Under the pieces are notes generated by a model. The model saw only the letters and a list, made by a program, of their open reading frames with translations. It made no database searches and was not told the origin of the DNA. From Thalassotalea fonticola (GTDB taxonomy: Bacteria > Pseudomonadota > Gammaproteobacteria > Enterobacterales > Alteromonadaceae), in contig NZ_CP136600.1 of assembly GCF_032911225.1 (NCBI RefSeq), positions 1,860,001-1,924,000 on the forward strand: a DNA stretch of 64,000 nt. Reading direction: 5' to 3'. Made by a program: the position numbers and the translations under genes. This document shows positions 9,203-18,801 of the stretch, in pieces. Numbering within the stretch: position 1 is the stretch's first letter; the number at the start of each line of letters is the position of its first letter.

Positions 9203-10996
9203 TTATCGTTTAATTTTCTGCCATTGCTGCATAGCTTCAGGGTTGCCATTTTTGGCCTGAATATACAAATTCAACATTTTAATTTCATGGCATTGATATT
9301 GAGGATCTGTATCGGCAGGCACTTCAATTAAAGTTATGCCGTTGTTTTCAATAACCGCTTGCTCAAACGTTTGGCTAAACTCCCCTACAGTTTCACAGTG
9401 ATAGCCTTTTCCGCCATAGGCACTTACAAGCTTAAGTACATCAAAGTCAGGCGTTGAACAATGATAGATATCACCTTCACCACTTTTACCGAGGTGATAA
9501 ATATCATTTCTCATGTAAATAATTATTAGCTTTGACTGATCTTTTTGCAGATGGATTAATTCATTCAGTTGAAAATGAAAACCACCATCACCGGTGATCA
9601 ACACTGCAACATCATCTGATGCTTGCTGCTTTATTTCATTACAAATCGCTCTCGCGTAAGGCAAGCTAGTGCCCATAGCTGCATACCAAGGATTTGTAAC
9701 CCAACTTCTGCCGATGTTTGCTTGTTTGGTGATTAATCCATAAGAAGCAAAGTATGAGTTGCCAATTTCAGGAATATAAACAAATGGCTTGTCTGTTTTT
9801 GCTTGAATGTTATTTAGCACTGCGGAAAGATTATGGAAATCAAACTTTTCTTGATCAGCAAATTTATGTATTGTTTTCGCCGGCAGAGTTATATCAAACG
9901 TTTTAATGTTTGCCGTTAATAAATGAGCAAAAATATTAATGATTTCCTGCTGGTTTTGGACCGTACCTTTAATGGTGGTTTTATTTTCAAAAGAGTCAAT
10001 TTGATGGGTGCCAGTATTAAATGCAGAGTTTGTATCTTGAGCATGAATGCTGGTATCTACTTCAATAATATAATCAGCCTGATGTTCAATGTAATGCCGG
10101 TTTTCAGGCAAGCTGAATACTCCATTATAGGTGCCAAGCGATAGCGGTTCGAATTCGTCGAATAGACCTTTTGCTAACCAGGTAGTCGCGTAAGGAATAT
10201 TATATTTATGACAAAATTCCATTAATTGCGAGCGCAGTTGTTTATTGAGTTTTACATTTTCACCAATAAAGACTAATGGATATTTAGCCGCATCTAATTT
10301 TTCTAATATATGGCTAGCAATAAGTGTTTCACCATGCAAGACGAAATTATTACGGTTTAGCTGCGTTAAACTTTCTGGCAATGTAATAGCTTGAGTTTTT
10401 TGAGAAACCAAGTCTCTTGGAATTTCTATAAACACAGGTTCTTTATTTAAATAAGCGTGTGCCACTAGCTGAAAAAAACGCTCTGCCGCCATATTTGGTT
10501 GGCTCGTTGATCGAGAGCCTTGCAAACGTTCTGCTTTCATTCCCAGCGCTCGAAATGATTCTAATGCACAATCATAATTTGCCCGCCAGGTAGAAGAAGA
10601 AGCTACGGTGTGATGTATGGTATGGGTCGATATTTCACTTTCGCCCGGTGCCCCTGAAATAAATATGACTGGCAACTTTTCAGTTATCGCCAAAGCCGCT
10701 GCGCTGGTACATGGTAAGCTCCCCACTGTATAGGTAGTGAGGGCTACACCAATACCATTAACTTCGGCATGTCCACAGGCATTGAAGCCAGCATGCATCT
10801 CATTACTTGATGGCGAAAGCGTAATTCCAGAGTCTATAGCGGCAATTAAGTTTGCGGCAAAATCACCACCAACACCATATAATTGATCGCAGCCAAAAAA
10901 CTGTAATACTTCAACAAGCGCATCCCCCAACTTTGGTAATGTATTTGCGTATTGCTCACCAAAATTATTTTGAAAATGTGTATTTATTTCTGTCAT
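9203..10996 (-). CDS. Thiamine-diphosphate enzyme, pyruvate/indolepyruvate decarboxylase-like
   Basis: 597-residue ThDP-dependent enzyme of the 2-oxo acid decarboxylase type. Seen: YGVGGDF with Asp45, the cofactor-activating Glu66 in SSNEMHAG, the His pair at 128-129 in THTIHHTV, and the ThDP/Mg motif GDGGF (469) through ND (497-498). These follow pyruvate decarboxylase rather than acetolactate synthase order. The Glu that classical decarboxylases carry just after the cofactor motif (NxGYTIE) is not present: the sequence reads NDIYHLGKSG. Substrate is therefore uncertain. AGGGGG precedes the ATG. It stands alone between two intergenic gaps. Confidence 0.75.
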   Translation of the reverse strand: MTEINTHFQNNFGEQYANTLPKLGDALVEVLQFFGCDQLYGVGGDFAANLIAAIDSGITLSPSSNEMHAGFNACGHAEVNGIGVALTTYTVGSLPCTSAAALAITEKLPVIFISGAPGESEISTHTIHHTVASSSTWRANYDCALESFRALGMKAERLQGSRSTSQPNMAAERFFQLVAHAYLNKEPVFIEIPRDLVSQKTQAITLPESLTQLNRNNFVLHGETLIASHILEKLDAAKYPLVFIGENVKLNKQLRSQLMEFCHKYNIPYATTWLAKGLFDEFEPLSLGTYNGVFSLPENRHYIEHQADYIIEVDTSIHAQDTNSAFNTGTHQIDSFENKTTIKGTVQNQQEIINIFAHLLTANIKTFDITLPAKTIHKFADQEKFDFHNLSAVLNNIQAKTDKPFVYIPEIGNSYFASYGLITKQANIGRSWVTNPWYAAMGTSLPYARAICNEIKQQASDDVAVLITGDGGFHFQLNELIHLQKDQSKLIIIYMRNDIYHLGKSGEGDIYHCSTPDFDVLKLVSAYGGKGYHCETVGEFSQTFEQAVIENNGITLIEVPADTDPQYQCHEIKMLNLYIQAKNGNPEAMQQWQKIKR

Positions 10997-11217
10997 GCTA
11001 CCCCCTAGCTAGTGATACTTTATTGTTATTATGTTGTAAATAAGTAGGGATTATTTTCGTCGATAGTAAATTTGTAACGTTGCGCTGTATCAATAATTTA
11101 GACAATAGCGTTTAGACACTTTTCAATTCACTTAGCTATTTGGAAAGAATATTTTACACAGTGTTCTCGCAAGCCCTGTTACCTGCAGAGATAAACGTTG
11201 TGCATAAATGACCACTT

Positions 11218-11823
11218 CTAACTCGCTTGTACTAGCAGGTATAAAGAAAATGCTACTTTACCTGTAACTGCGCCTCCTAGGGTATCTAATATGTAATGTT
11301 GCTTGGTAAATAAACAACTTAACGTGATCAACAGTGGAATTGAATAAAAGTATATTCCGTACTGGGGCAATAAATAAGTTAAATGTGCGGCCGATAGTGT
11401 TGCAATGGCAACGTGCATGCTGGGAAAACAATTTGATGCTTTATCATACCCTTGAACAAAATTTAAAAACTTAGTACTTAAATTCTTATCTTTGTCGTAG
11501 TTTCGCCAATTTGTTGGCGTGCTTACCGGAAATAAAAAGAAAAAGATCACATGCACAAAAATTAGAATTAGAAAGCTGATACTGACATACACAAATTCAC
11601 TTACACTGTTCACTGCTAGTACAATAGAAACGATAAATGGATAATAAATAAAAGAGTAAATCCAAATAAAATGCGGTTTAAATGGAATTAGATCATCAAA
11701 CCTATTTGGATAAACAAGTGCTTTTCTAATTGGGTGATTTTGTGGAAAAAAATATACTTGATAACCACCAAGAATAATTATTACCGCTAAAGTCAGTAGC
11801 ATTAAAACATTTATAATGTTCAT
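11218..11823 (-). CDS. PAP2-family membrane phosphatase/phosphotransferase
   Basis: Membrane protein of 201 residues, about six hydrophobic segments. The ATG at 11823 is preferred over the upstream frame to 11874 because GGAGG lies 7 bases before it. The active-site motifs are NCFPSMHVA and KQHYILDTLGG, the C2 and C3 motifs of the PAP2 superfamily in the version shared with sphingomyelin/inositol-phosphoceramide synthase-like enzymes; the two His and the Asp are present. Reaction is likely phosphate or phospho-headgroup transfer from a lipid, on the outer face of the inner membrane. A sigma-54-type promoter match lies upstream, as for the ceramidase-like gene. Confidence 0.75.
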   Translation of the reverse strand: MNIINVLMLLTLAVIIILGGYQVYFFPQNHPIRKALVYPNRFDDLIPFKPHFIWIYSFIYYPFIVSIVLAVNSVSEFVYVSISFLILIFVHVIFFFLFPVSTPTNWRNYDKDKNLSTKFLNFVQGYDKASNCFPSMHVAIATLSAAHLTYLLPQYGIYFYSIPLLITLSCLFTKQHYILDTLGGAVTGKVAFSLYLLVQAS

Positions 11824-11892
11824 GGGCACAGCCTCCTTCATACAAAGATTACAATGGTATATTTGATTCACCACTGTGGTCTTTGTATAAAA

Positions 11893-11907
11893 GCAAAATC
11901 TATTCCA
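11893..11907 (-). promoter_or_regulatory. Candidate sigma-54 promoter of the PAP2 gene
   Basis: Minus-strand TGGAATAGATTTTGC, followed by TTT: TGG and TTGC are exact with 10 bases between GG and GC, but the C-A-C after GG is changed. Predicted start near 11881, leader about 58 bases. A small palindrome ACCAC-T-GTGGT covers 11870-11880 at the start point. Confidence 0.35.
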
Positions 11908-12089
11908 AATCTACCAAAATAACTAACACGTTGATTTAAAATTACTTATTAAACTCATGAAACCAAAATTTTTATTAAATGTACAAATTAGCTCTAACAA
12001 CAAACATAAATGTAGGTGAGTGTGGATTTTTCTTATCGGATATAAAAATCGCTAGGAATAACTAGAGGGCTACAAATTTGACAAGATAT

Positions 12090-12164
12090 TTAATCTTGAA
12101 GCTGAATTGACCGTTCATTAACTGCACCAGACGGTGCGGTCACTTTCACTATTAATGAAACAAA
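12090..12164 (-). pseudogene. Relic of the 3' end of a paralogue of the Ig-repeat lipoprotein
   Basis: Minus-strand codons encode VKVTAPSGAVNERSIQLQD then TAA. Aligned with the last residues of the neighbouring lipoprotein (TVKSPAGAVTKQSILLTD), 11 of 21 positions agree over the alignable tail, including PxGAV, SI and the final Asp before the stop. An in-frame stop at 12165-12167 closes it upstream. It lies beyond the neighbour's own stop and terminator hairpin, so it is best read as the leftover end of a tandem copy, not as part of that gene. Confidence 0.65.
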
Positions 12165-12181
12165 TTAATTTTTCAATATAA

Positions 12182-12206
12182 GTAAAGCCAAGCTAGTAGC
12201 TTGGCG
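12182..12206 (-). terminator. Weak hairpin terminator after the Ig-repeat lipoprotein gene
   Basis: GCCAAGC / GCTTGGC stem (12187-12205) with a short loop and, on the minus strand, only a short T-rich tail (TTTACTT), 26 bases after the stop. Confidence 0.5.
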
Positions 12207-12231
12207 TTTACCGCTTGGTTTAAACTCTAAA

Positions 12232-14553
12232 CTAATCTGTTAATAGAATCGATTGTTTAGTTACCGCGCCGGCCGGAGATTTGACGGTAACGGTTAATGG
12301 ACCTGAATCTGGCTCACCTATATCAACAGATCGTTTGATTACAACCGAGCAACCTTCAAAACCAAGCATACTAGAATTTAATACGGTACAACTACTTGGA
12401 CCGACAATTTCGCCTATCCCTGCAGAATAACTAATCGTTGTGCCTGAAGGCATACGGCCGTTATGTAAGTCGGTAACATAACTGACAATGGTTTTCGCGC
12501 CAGTACTTATATCAACGGTATTAAAGTAATTCGTCGCTTCTTCTCTATCTAAGCCACTTTCAATCATACTAATATGTGCCCATGAGCCTGATTGTAAAAT
12601 AGTAATGCTCCTACTAATCGGTAATAAATCACTTGTACAACCTGCGCTTTGCTCATTACATAACACGCTGTTTAGCATATTATTACCAAGGCCATCATAA
12701 GTGCCGTCATTATTAAAATCGACATACTCTTCATTATCGCCACCAAGCTGCTCACAGACAACGCCAGTAGAAGATGAACAAGCATCAATGGCCGCTTGAG
12801 CACCACTTTCTAAGGTACCATCACTATAACGACCAGCATACAAGCCATCTTCATTATCATCTCTAAAGCCTTCCGCGGGAATATCTGTATATGCTTCACC
12901 GTCATCAAAAATACCGTTGCCATTGGTATCAGCAAAGCTTTCTTCCCCGATTAAATGGGCAAAGATAGTGACACGATTACCATACACTTGACCTAAGCCA
13001 CCAGGCATAGCTGCACTAACTGCGGTTGCCTGTTCGGCATTTGAATAAAAACAAGGATAAGCATATAAAGGATTATTTAACATTGATGCACTACCATCTG
13101 CTTTCAAACATACATTACCATCACCTAACATTTTAGTTTCGGTACCAGCATCTCTAAATGGGGGAATTGGCGTTCTTGGATTTGAACTGGTCCAATCAAC
13201 CACGCAACTGCCATTAGTAGTCGTGCAAGAAGGTTCTACTTGGCCAAATTCAGTATTAAATGAGATTGCGGTTCCATCGGGTACTGGATTATTAAAATGA
13301 TCTGATACATGCGCAACAACTTGTACTTTAATGCCATCGATTAACCAAGCTTCAGGATTAAAATTAGAAACAGATAAACTAAAGCTGTTGTAATCAGCAA
13401 CACCTGTAGAGATAACCAGTAAATCTGAAATTGTCGATAAGTCAGGGTTAGAAACCAGTGTTGCTATAACTCTTATCGTTGAGGCTACATGCCCTGATTG
13501 CACAATTATATCAACAAAGCCATCGGCATTGGTTTGTGCGTTTGCATAGTTTAAAGAAATATTGCCCACTTGCGATGACAATTCAAACATAACTTCTTCA
13601 TAAGCGGCAGGATTGCCCGTTACATCGAGTACTTGAAAAGTTAATACCGACGTTTCACTGCGTGTTACTTCTCCGCCGCTTCCTCCTGTACCTTGTAAGG
13701 CAATAAATTCATTCGAAGCGCCAATAAAGTTAATGCTGCCGGCAGTGGCATCTTGCACATCAATAACCACGCTACTGCTGAGCAGCTGACTACCTACTTT
13801 CGCATTTACTTCTATGGTATCGGCTTGTCCACAGGCAATATCTTTATAAGTAGATTGCACGGTACCATTAACGCTGACAACTGATGACTCTATTGTCGCT
13901 AAACCGGCCTCAACACATACTGATGAAAAATTCACCACTACAGGTTCGTTATAAGAAGTGTCATTATCAACATCATTGATTGCTACACTAACCGTTGAGG
14001 TACCTGTAGCGCTAATCGATGCAGGTGAAGCCACCGCTGCAGACATTGATACATTAGTGGTTTCTGCGCTGACTGAAAAGTTCATATTTGCTGTCAAACC
14101 ACCACCTGACGCGGTGATGGTGTCAGCGCCCGCTTGCTCGCCGGCACTCAAAATTATAGACGCGATGCCATTTTCATCAGTTAACACTGTGCCTATAGCA
14201 GGGTCTAATACACCAAGGTTGTATTGCATTGAAAAAGCGACTAATACTCCAGCTTGTGGCTGCTCATCAATGAGTAAGGTGGCACTTACAACAACTGGGC
14301 TACCAGTAACAACATTTAAGGTTTCAACACCCGAGCTGTCAGCTATCGCTACTGAAAAACTAATGATTTCTTCTACCGTTGTTGCCGTCGGATCATCAGT
14401 GGTAGAGGTGTCGGTTGTAGTTGCATCAGAAGGGGTGTCAGTACCATTAAGGTGAGCAGCTATGTTTTCAGCAGATGGTTCATCGCCGTCACAGCCAGCC
14501 AACAGAAACAAGATCACAAATAAAGAAGTTAACACTTTGATGGTGTATTTCAT
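12232..14553 (-). CDS. Invasin-like lipoprotein with tandem Big_1-type Ig domains
   Basis: Surface lipoprotein of 773 residues. ATG at 14553 is chosen since AAGGAA lies 7 bases before it; the frame extends to 14574. The signal peptide ends in the lipobox LLAGC, giving an acylated Cys near residue 20. A Thr/Asp/Ser-rich linker follows, then at least four Big_1 (bacterial Ig group 1) repeats with recognisable phrases such as GIASIILSAG, ADGFVDIIVQSG and DGTAISFNTEFG. A Cys-rich, Asp-rich stretch at about 465-640 contains calcium-loop-like segments (DTNGNGIFDDGE, DFNNDGTYDG). Likely an adhesin or scaffold on the outer membrane. A paralogue relic sits immediately downstream. Confidence 0.75.
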   Translation of the reverse strand: MKYTIKVLTSLFVILFLLAGCDGDEPSAENIAAHLNGTDTPSDATTTDTSTTDDPTATTVEEIISFSVAIADSSGVETLNVVTGSPVVVSATLLIDEQPQAGVLVAFSMQYNLGVLDPAIGTVLTDENGIASIILSAGEQAGADTITASGGGLTANMNFSVSAETTNVSMSAAVASPASISATGTSTVSVAINDVDNDTSYNEPVVVNFSSVCVEAGLATIESSVVSVNGTVQSTYKDIACGQADTIEVNAKVGSQLLSSSVVIDVQDATAGSINFIGASNEFIALQGTGGSGGEVTRSETSVLTFQVLDVTGNPAAYEEVMFELSSQVGNISLNYANAQTNADGFVDIIVQSGHVASTIRVIATLVSNPDLSTISDLLVISTGVADYNSFSLSVSNFNPEAWLIDGIKVQVVAHVSDHFNNPVPDGTAISFNTEFGQVEPSCTTTNGSCVVDWTSSNPRTPIPPFRDAGTETKMLGDGNVCLKADGSASMLNNPLYAYPCFYSNAEQATAVSAAMPGGLGQVYGNRVTIFAHLIGEESFADTNGNGIFDDGEAYTDIPAEGFRDDNEDGLYAGRYSDGTLESGAQAAIDACSSSTGVVCEQLGGDNEEYVDFNNDGTYDGLGNNMLNSVLCNEQSAGCTSDLLPISRSITILQSGSWAHISMIESGLDREEATNYFNTVDISTGAKTIVSYVTDLHNGRMPSGTTISYSAGIGEIVGPSSCTVLNSSMLGFEGCSVVIKRSVDIGEPDSGPLTVTVKSPAGAVTKQSILLTD

Positions 14554-14778
14554 TAAGTTATTCCTTAATATCATTCTGTAAGCTACAGCCCTTTGCTACA
14601 GATATTTTTTTTGTAGTTATTTAGCTTAGTTGAATTAAAGGTTAACTTTTAAAAATCAGTTAAAAACGCAATCTGATGATATATTTTGCAATTTTATGAA
14701 GTAATTAGTTGAATACCGGGGATAGCTGAAGTTGTCAACAGCAGCTATTTTTACATTAAAAAGGAAGGTTAATGAAGT

Positions 14779-14811
14779 ATACCAATACCAATAGATTATC
14801 GGTATTGGTAT
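14779..14811. repeat. Palindrome built from TACCAA ends
   Basis: ATACCAATACC (14779-14789) and GGTATTGGTAT (14801-14811) are exact inverted repeats around 11 bases, touching the stop codon of the kinase gene. The TACCAA/TTGGTA ends recall the termini of the MITE-like elements elsewhere in the window. It may work as a weak terminator, although no T-run follows. Confidence 0.6.
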
Positions 14812-17618
14812 TATGCAACTTGCTCTATTTCAACAATAATTTGCGTCAGTAGCGCATCTATTCGGGCAGTATTGTTTGCTACGATTTCTGATTCTAATTC
14901 AACTGCTATGTCTGATACTTTTTGAAAACCAAACATTGCCGCTGCTCCTGCAAGCCTATGTACTAAATGTAAAAATTGTTTAATATCATGTTCTTGATGA
15001 TATTTAACCAGTGACATTTTGTCTTTGCTCAAGTCAGTTTTAAACGCTGCAACCAAATCGGAAATATCAACCTCATTAAAGGTGCTTTCAAATTCTAGGG
15101 CATTTATATTAGTGCTAAAATAATGACTAATGGTACTAATAAACACATTACGCTCTATCGGTTTTTTAAGGTGGCCATCAAAACCTTGCTGTAAATATTC
15201 TCTTATTTCATGTGCCAGAGCATTTGCCGTTAATGCAAGGATTGGTACTTCACAGCCTTGTTGGCGTAGCTTATTTAACGCTTCTATGCCATCCATTTCG
15301 GGCATTTGAATATCTAATAATATAAGCTCAGGTTGATGAATAAAGTATTGTTCAATAGCTTGAACACCATTTTCTGCAGTGACAACATCTAACCCAAGGT
15401 GAGATAATAAGCGCGTAATTAACTTTCGATTATCAGCATGATCTTCCGCTAATAAAATTTTCCCTTTAAGCTTAGTATTTACGCTTGTTAATGCAGATCG
15501 CGTTGCTTGTCTTATAAAGGCCATATCGGCAGGCGAATATGGCAGTGTAAAGGTGAACGTACTGCCTTTTTTAAAAGCGCTCTGCACACTAATTTCACCA
15601 TTCATCATGGATGCTAGTTGGCCAGACAAAAATAAGCCTAAACCCGTACCGCCAAACCGCCGATTAATACTGTTATCGCCTTGTACAAAGCTATCAAACA
15701 CTTTACTTAATTGTTGCTTGTTCATGCCAATACCAGTGTCAGAAACGGTAAACACTAGGTTGTTATTTGCCAAACTAATATCAACAATAATTTCACCTTG
15801 TTGAGTAAATTTAATTGAATTAGAGCAAAGGTTTATTAATATTTGATTCAAACGCAAATAATCAATATTAACCGCACATGGCATAGGTAGATTATTGTTA
15901 ACTTTAAACGCTAAGTTTTTCTTTTTCGCTTGCTCTGTAAACATATTCGTTAAGCCAACACAAAGCTCGCTAATATCATGGGCGCTAACATCTAATTCCA
16001 ATTTATCAGCTTCTATTTTACTGATATCAAGTATGTCATTTACTATTTGTAAAAGATGCTGGCTATTAGATTGAATGACTTTTATTTCTTGGCCTAAATC
16101 AACCGGCTCAACTTCACCATTGATGATAGCTTCAGATTGGCCGAGGACAGCAGTTAAAGGAGTACGAATTTCATGACTCATATTCGCCAAGAACTGACTT
16201 TTGATTTTATTCGCTTGTTGTAACTGTTTAGTGGTTTGCTCAAGTTCAAAGGTTCGTTCTCTAACTTGTGTAGCTAACAGACTTTTAGTGATTAATTCTT
16301 TTTTGCGACGATAAAAGAAAAACACGACACCTAACATTAATAGAAAAGCGACAATTATAAAATTACGGGTTAATTCATCCTGAGAGCTTTGCAATAATTG
16401 TAATTCTTTAGCTTGCTGAAGCTGTTTAACTTGATGAACAAGTTGTTTAGACTCAAATATGGCCAACTCTTCATTAAGCGCTTGGTTAGCATCTTTATCT
16501 TTTTCATGTTGAAACAGTTGATAAGTATCAATCGCTTCTCGAGGTTTATCTTGAGCGGCTTTAAGTAACGCATACAACGCCAAATTACCATTCAATAAAG
16601 CCTTATATTGACTAGAAACAGCGATATAATTTGATAAGTCAGTAAAGACTAGGGATTGAGCATAGTCACCTTTATAAAAATACCCCATTGCTAATTCATA
16701 ATAACAATTACCTAAGGCAATTTGATGGTCAAACTCTTCACTTAACTGCACGCAAGACTTTCCGAATTCAATCGCTTTATCAACACGGCCAGTCTCATTA
16801 TACAAAGCAGAAAGGTTATTATGCTGTGAAGCTATGTGATAGCCTTCATTTTTACTCTCATAATATGCCAACGCTTTTAGTGTATTTTTCTCGGCCAGTT
16901 CAAATTGTCCTGCACTTTTATAAGCCAACCCCAAATCACTATAGGCAAGCGCTAAGCCTGCTTTATCATCAATCTCCGTTCGATCACTTATAATTTGTGG
17001 CAATATTTGAATCGCTTTATCAAAGCGTTTTAAGGTTATATATAATCCAGAAATATTAAAGCGAATATCTATCTTGTCTAGTCTGCTGCCATGTTCTTGA
17101 TAGATAGCGTCTGCTAATTGATATGATGTTAATGCGCCGCGAGTATCACCAGTATTAATTTGCACTAATCCAATGTTGTTGTATAAATGCGCCTGCTTAA
17201 CTAACTCATTCGTGGTTAAATAAAACTCTAAAGATTGTTGATAGGCAAACAGTGCTTGCGGGAAGTCACCTTTGTAATAATTAAATACGCCAACAAGTTT
17301 AGTTGCCTCAGCTTTGGCTTGTAGTAATTTATTTTCAATAGCCATAGCCTCTGCAGCTTTAATTGTGGAAATTGCGCTATTTAAATCGCCCAGAGAAAAA
17401 TGGTTTAACGCTATTTTTGTTAAAAGAGTTATCGTTTGTGTCGGTGACGCATCGGTGGAAGACAGCAGTTTTTTTAGCTTTATATTTGCGCTATTTTTAT
17501 CTTCAATTTTTTCAATATCCAATAAAACTCTTTCAAAATTTTCTATTTGCGCATAGGTTGCATTGAGAGGATGTAAAAATATTACAGCTATAATGAATAA
17601 CTTAACAAACCTGAACAT
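14811..17618 (-). CDS. TPR-containing hybrid sensor histidine kinase (kinase-receiver-HPt)
   Basis: 935-residue sensor. A signal peptide (to about NATYAQ) puts residues 24-400 in the periplasm; they form tetratricopeptide repeats. A single transmembrane helix (about 418-437) is followed by a coiled coil and the HisKA domain with MSHEIRTP (His482). HATPase motifs follow: LCSNSIKF, DTGIGM and FGGTGLGL. A receiver domain has its acceptor Asp in LLLDIQMPEMDG, and an HPt domain ends the protein with HRLAGAAAMFGF (His887). The architecture makes a full four-step phosphorelay, but no response regulator with a DNA-binding domain is next to it. Ligand unknown; the TPR input suggests a protein partner. 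Confidence 0.9.
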   Translation of the reverse strand: MFRFVKLFIIAVIFLHPLNATYAQIENFERVLLDIEKIEDKNSANIKLKKLLSSTDASPTQTITLLTKIALNHFSLGDLNSAISTIKAAEAMAIENKLLQAKAEATKLVGVFNYYKGDFPQALFAYQQSLEFYLTTNELVKQAHLYNNIGLVQINTGDTRGALTSYQLADAIYQEHGSRLDKIDIRFNISGLYITLKRFDKAIQILPQIISDRTEIDDKAGLALAYSDLGLAYKSAGQFELAEKNTLKALAYYESKNEGYHIASQHNNLSALYNETGRVDKAIEFGKSCVQLSEEFDHQIALGNCYYELAMGYFYKGDYAQSLVFTDLSNYIAVSSQYKALLNGNLALYALLKAAQDKPREAIDTYQLFQHEKDKDANQALNEELAIFESKQLVHQVKQLQQAKELQLLQSSQDELTRNFIIVAFLLMLGVVFFFYRRKKELITKSLLATQVRERTFELEQTTKQLQQANKIKSQFLANMSHEIRTPLTAVLGQSEAIINGEVEPVDLGQEIKVIQSNSQHLLQIVNDILDISKIEADKLELDVSAHDISELCVGLTNMFTEQAKKKNLAFKVNNNLPMPCAVNIDYLRLNQILINLCSNSIKFTQQGEIIVDISLANNNLVFTVSDTGIGMNKQQLSKVFDSFVQGDNSINRRFGGTGLGLFLSGQLASMMNGEISVQSAFKKGSTFTFTLPYSPADMAFIRQATRSALTSVNTKLKGKILLAEDHADNRKLITRLLSHLGLDVVTAENGVQAIEQYFIHQPELILLDIQMPEMDGIEALNKLRQQGCEVPILALTANALAHEIREYLQQGFDGHLKKPIERNVFISTISHYFSTNINALEFESTFNEVDISDLVAAFKTDLSKDKMSLVKYHQEHDIKQFLHLVHRLAGAAAMFGFQKVSDIAVELESEIVANNTARIDALLTQIIVEIEQVA

Positions 17619-17790
17619 AAGTCTACCTACAACGCCTTATTATTATTTTAATGAACTGTTTATTAAAGAGATAACGACTAACAGTTATTTATGCTGGCTT
17701 ATCATATGAAAAATAACAATCAGAAACAAACTTTTGGCTAATAAACATCCGTTTCTATTAAAGTTTTTATTTTGATCCGTAATCCACTTG

Positions 17791-18792
17791 CTATAACGGC
17801 AAGGCTGGGCAGTCAATTTTAGGACAACGGTTGTGATCTGTTTGTTTTTCCTTAGCTGATGTTAACTGCAAAATTTCCTTCATGCTAGTAGCATAAAAAG
17901 TCTGTTGTGGAGCAAGTTCTACGGCACACTCAACAGCTTGCTGTGCGGCAGTTATACAGCCATATTTTTCTAAACTGAAGGCGAGATTATTCCAGCCAAT
18001 TGCGGGATCAGAGCCTTGTTTAATAAAATGGCCAAAATATTGACTGGCGAGTTGGAAATTGCCTAGAGCAAAATGAGTATTACCCATGCCAATTAAAGCG
18101 GAATTATTGTTGTCCCATTTTAATAGCGCACTATTATAGGCTTGCTGTGCGGCTAATGCATGACCCACTTGCTCTAATTCATTTGCCGCTTTCAAATAGG
18201 GTTTAGGAGTTGCCGTTGCGGGCATTTGGTCTGCTGGCATAACCACCATTGCCCATTGATTAGCTCGTTGCCATGTTTTTATAAATAAACCCAAGCTGGC
18301 TTCATATAAGCGAGAGTCAGCTGATCTTAGTCGAATTTGTTCATGCTCAAGATCATAGCCAACAGCTACGGCAAAGTGCCATTTTGGCATCCATTCGAAA
18401 CCAAGGTTTTGCATAACAATTACTGGATTGCCGGCATTTAATTCGCTAAGCAAGGAAAATATGTCAGGTTCAATCACATAAGCCAACAGTTCATACTGTC
18501 TGGCTTGCGCCTTTAATTCTATAGCTAAAGACCCGCCTTTAGCTGGTATGTATAACTGTTGATTTAACTGCTCAACATTAACATCAATACCGCGATGAAC
18601 TAATAAAGTTGCTAAAGCTGCAGGGCCACATTGATTTTCTTGCTGCGTAAAGTAAGGCACATGCTTAAGATGGACATCCCTAGTTAACAATTGCAGGTTA
18701 TCAGATTGGGGTAATTCTGCCCGATTAGTACAACCAGTAATCAAGCTGCACAGTAGCAGTATTGAAAATGTCAGCTTACTGAATACGAGCAA
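17791..18792 (-). CDS. PA2778-family lipoprotein cysteine peptidase with TPR repeats
   Basis: Protein of 333 residues. The signal peptide ends at lipobox LITGC. The C39-like papain fold has its nucleophile in QENQCGPAALATLL and the His in PKWHFAVAVGYD. The C-terminal 130 residues contain TPR-like repeats (ALIGMGNTHFALGNFQLASQYF). It starts with TTG 9 bases after the stop of the PA2779-family gene, and the pair is conserved together in many gammaproteobacteria, so the two probably work as one unit. Processing of a double-glycine-type leader has been suggested for C39 domains in general, but the substrate here is unknown. Confidence 0.85.
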   Translation of the reverse strand: MLVFSKLTFSILLLCSLITGCTNRAELPQSDNLQLLTRDVHLKHVPYFTQQENQCGPAALATLLVHRGIDVNVEQLNQQLYIPAKGGSLAIELKAQARQYELLAYVIEPDIFSLLSELNAGNPVIVMQNLGFEWMPKWHFAVAVGYDLEHEQIRLRSADSRLYEASLGLFIKTWQRANQWAMVVMPADQMPATATPKPYLKAANELEQVGHALAAQQAYNSALLKWDNNNSALIGMGNTHFALGNFQLASQYFGHFIKQGSDPAIGWNNLAFSLEKYGCITAAQQAVECAVELAPQQTFYATSMKEILQLTSAKEKQTDHNRCPKIDCPALPL

Positions 18793-18801
18793 TGCCTGGC
18801 C

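Noticed and set aside
13958..14455. Plus-strand ORF of 165 residues opposite the Ig-repeat lipoprotein
   Set aside because: Antisense shadow of a Ser/Thr/Val-rich coding region; no ribosome binding site or family.
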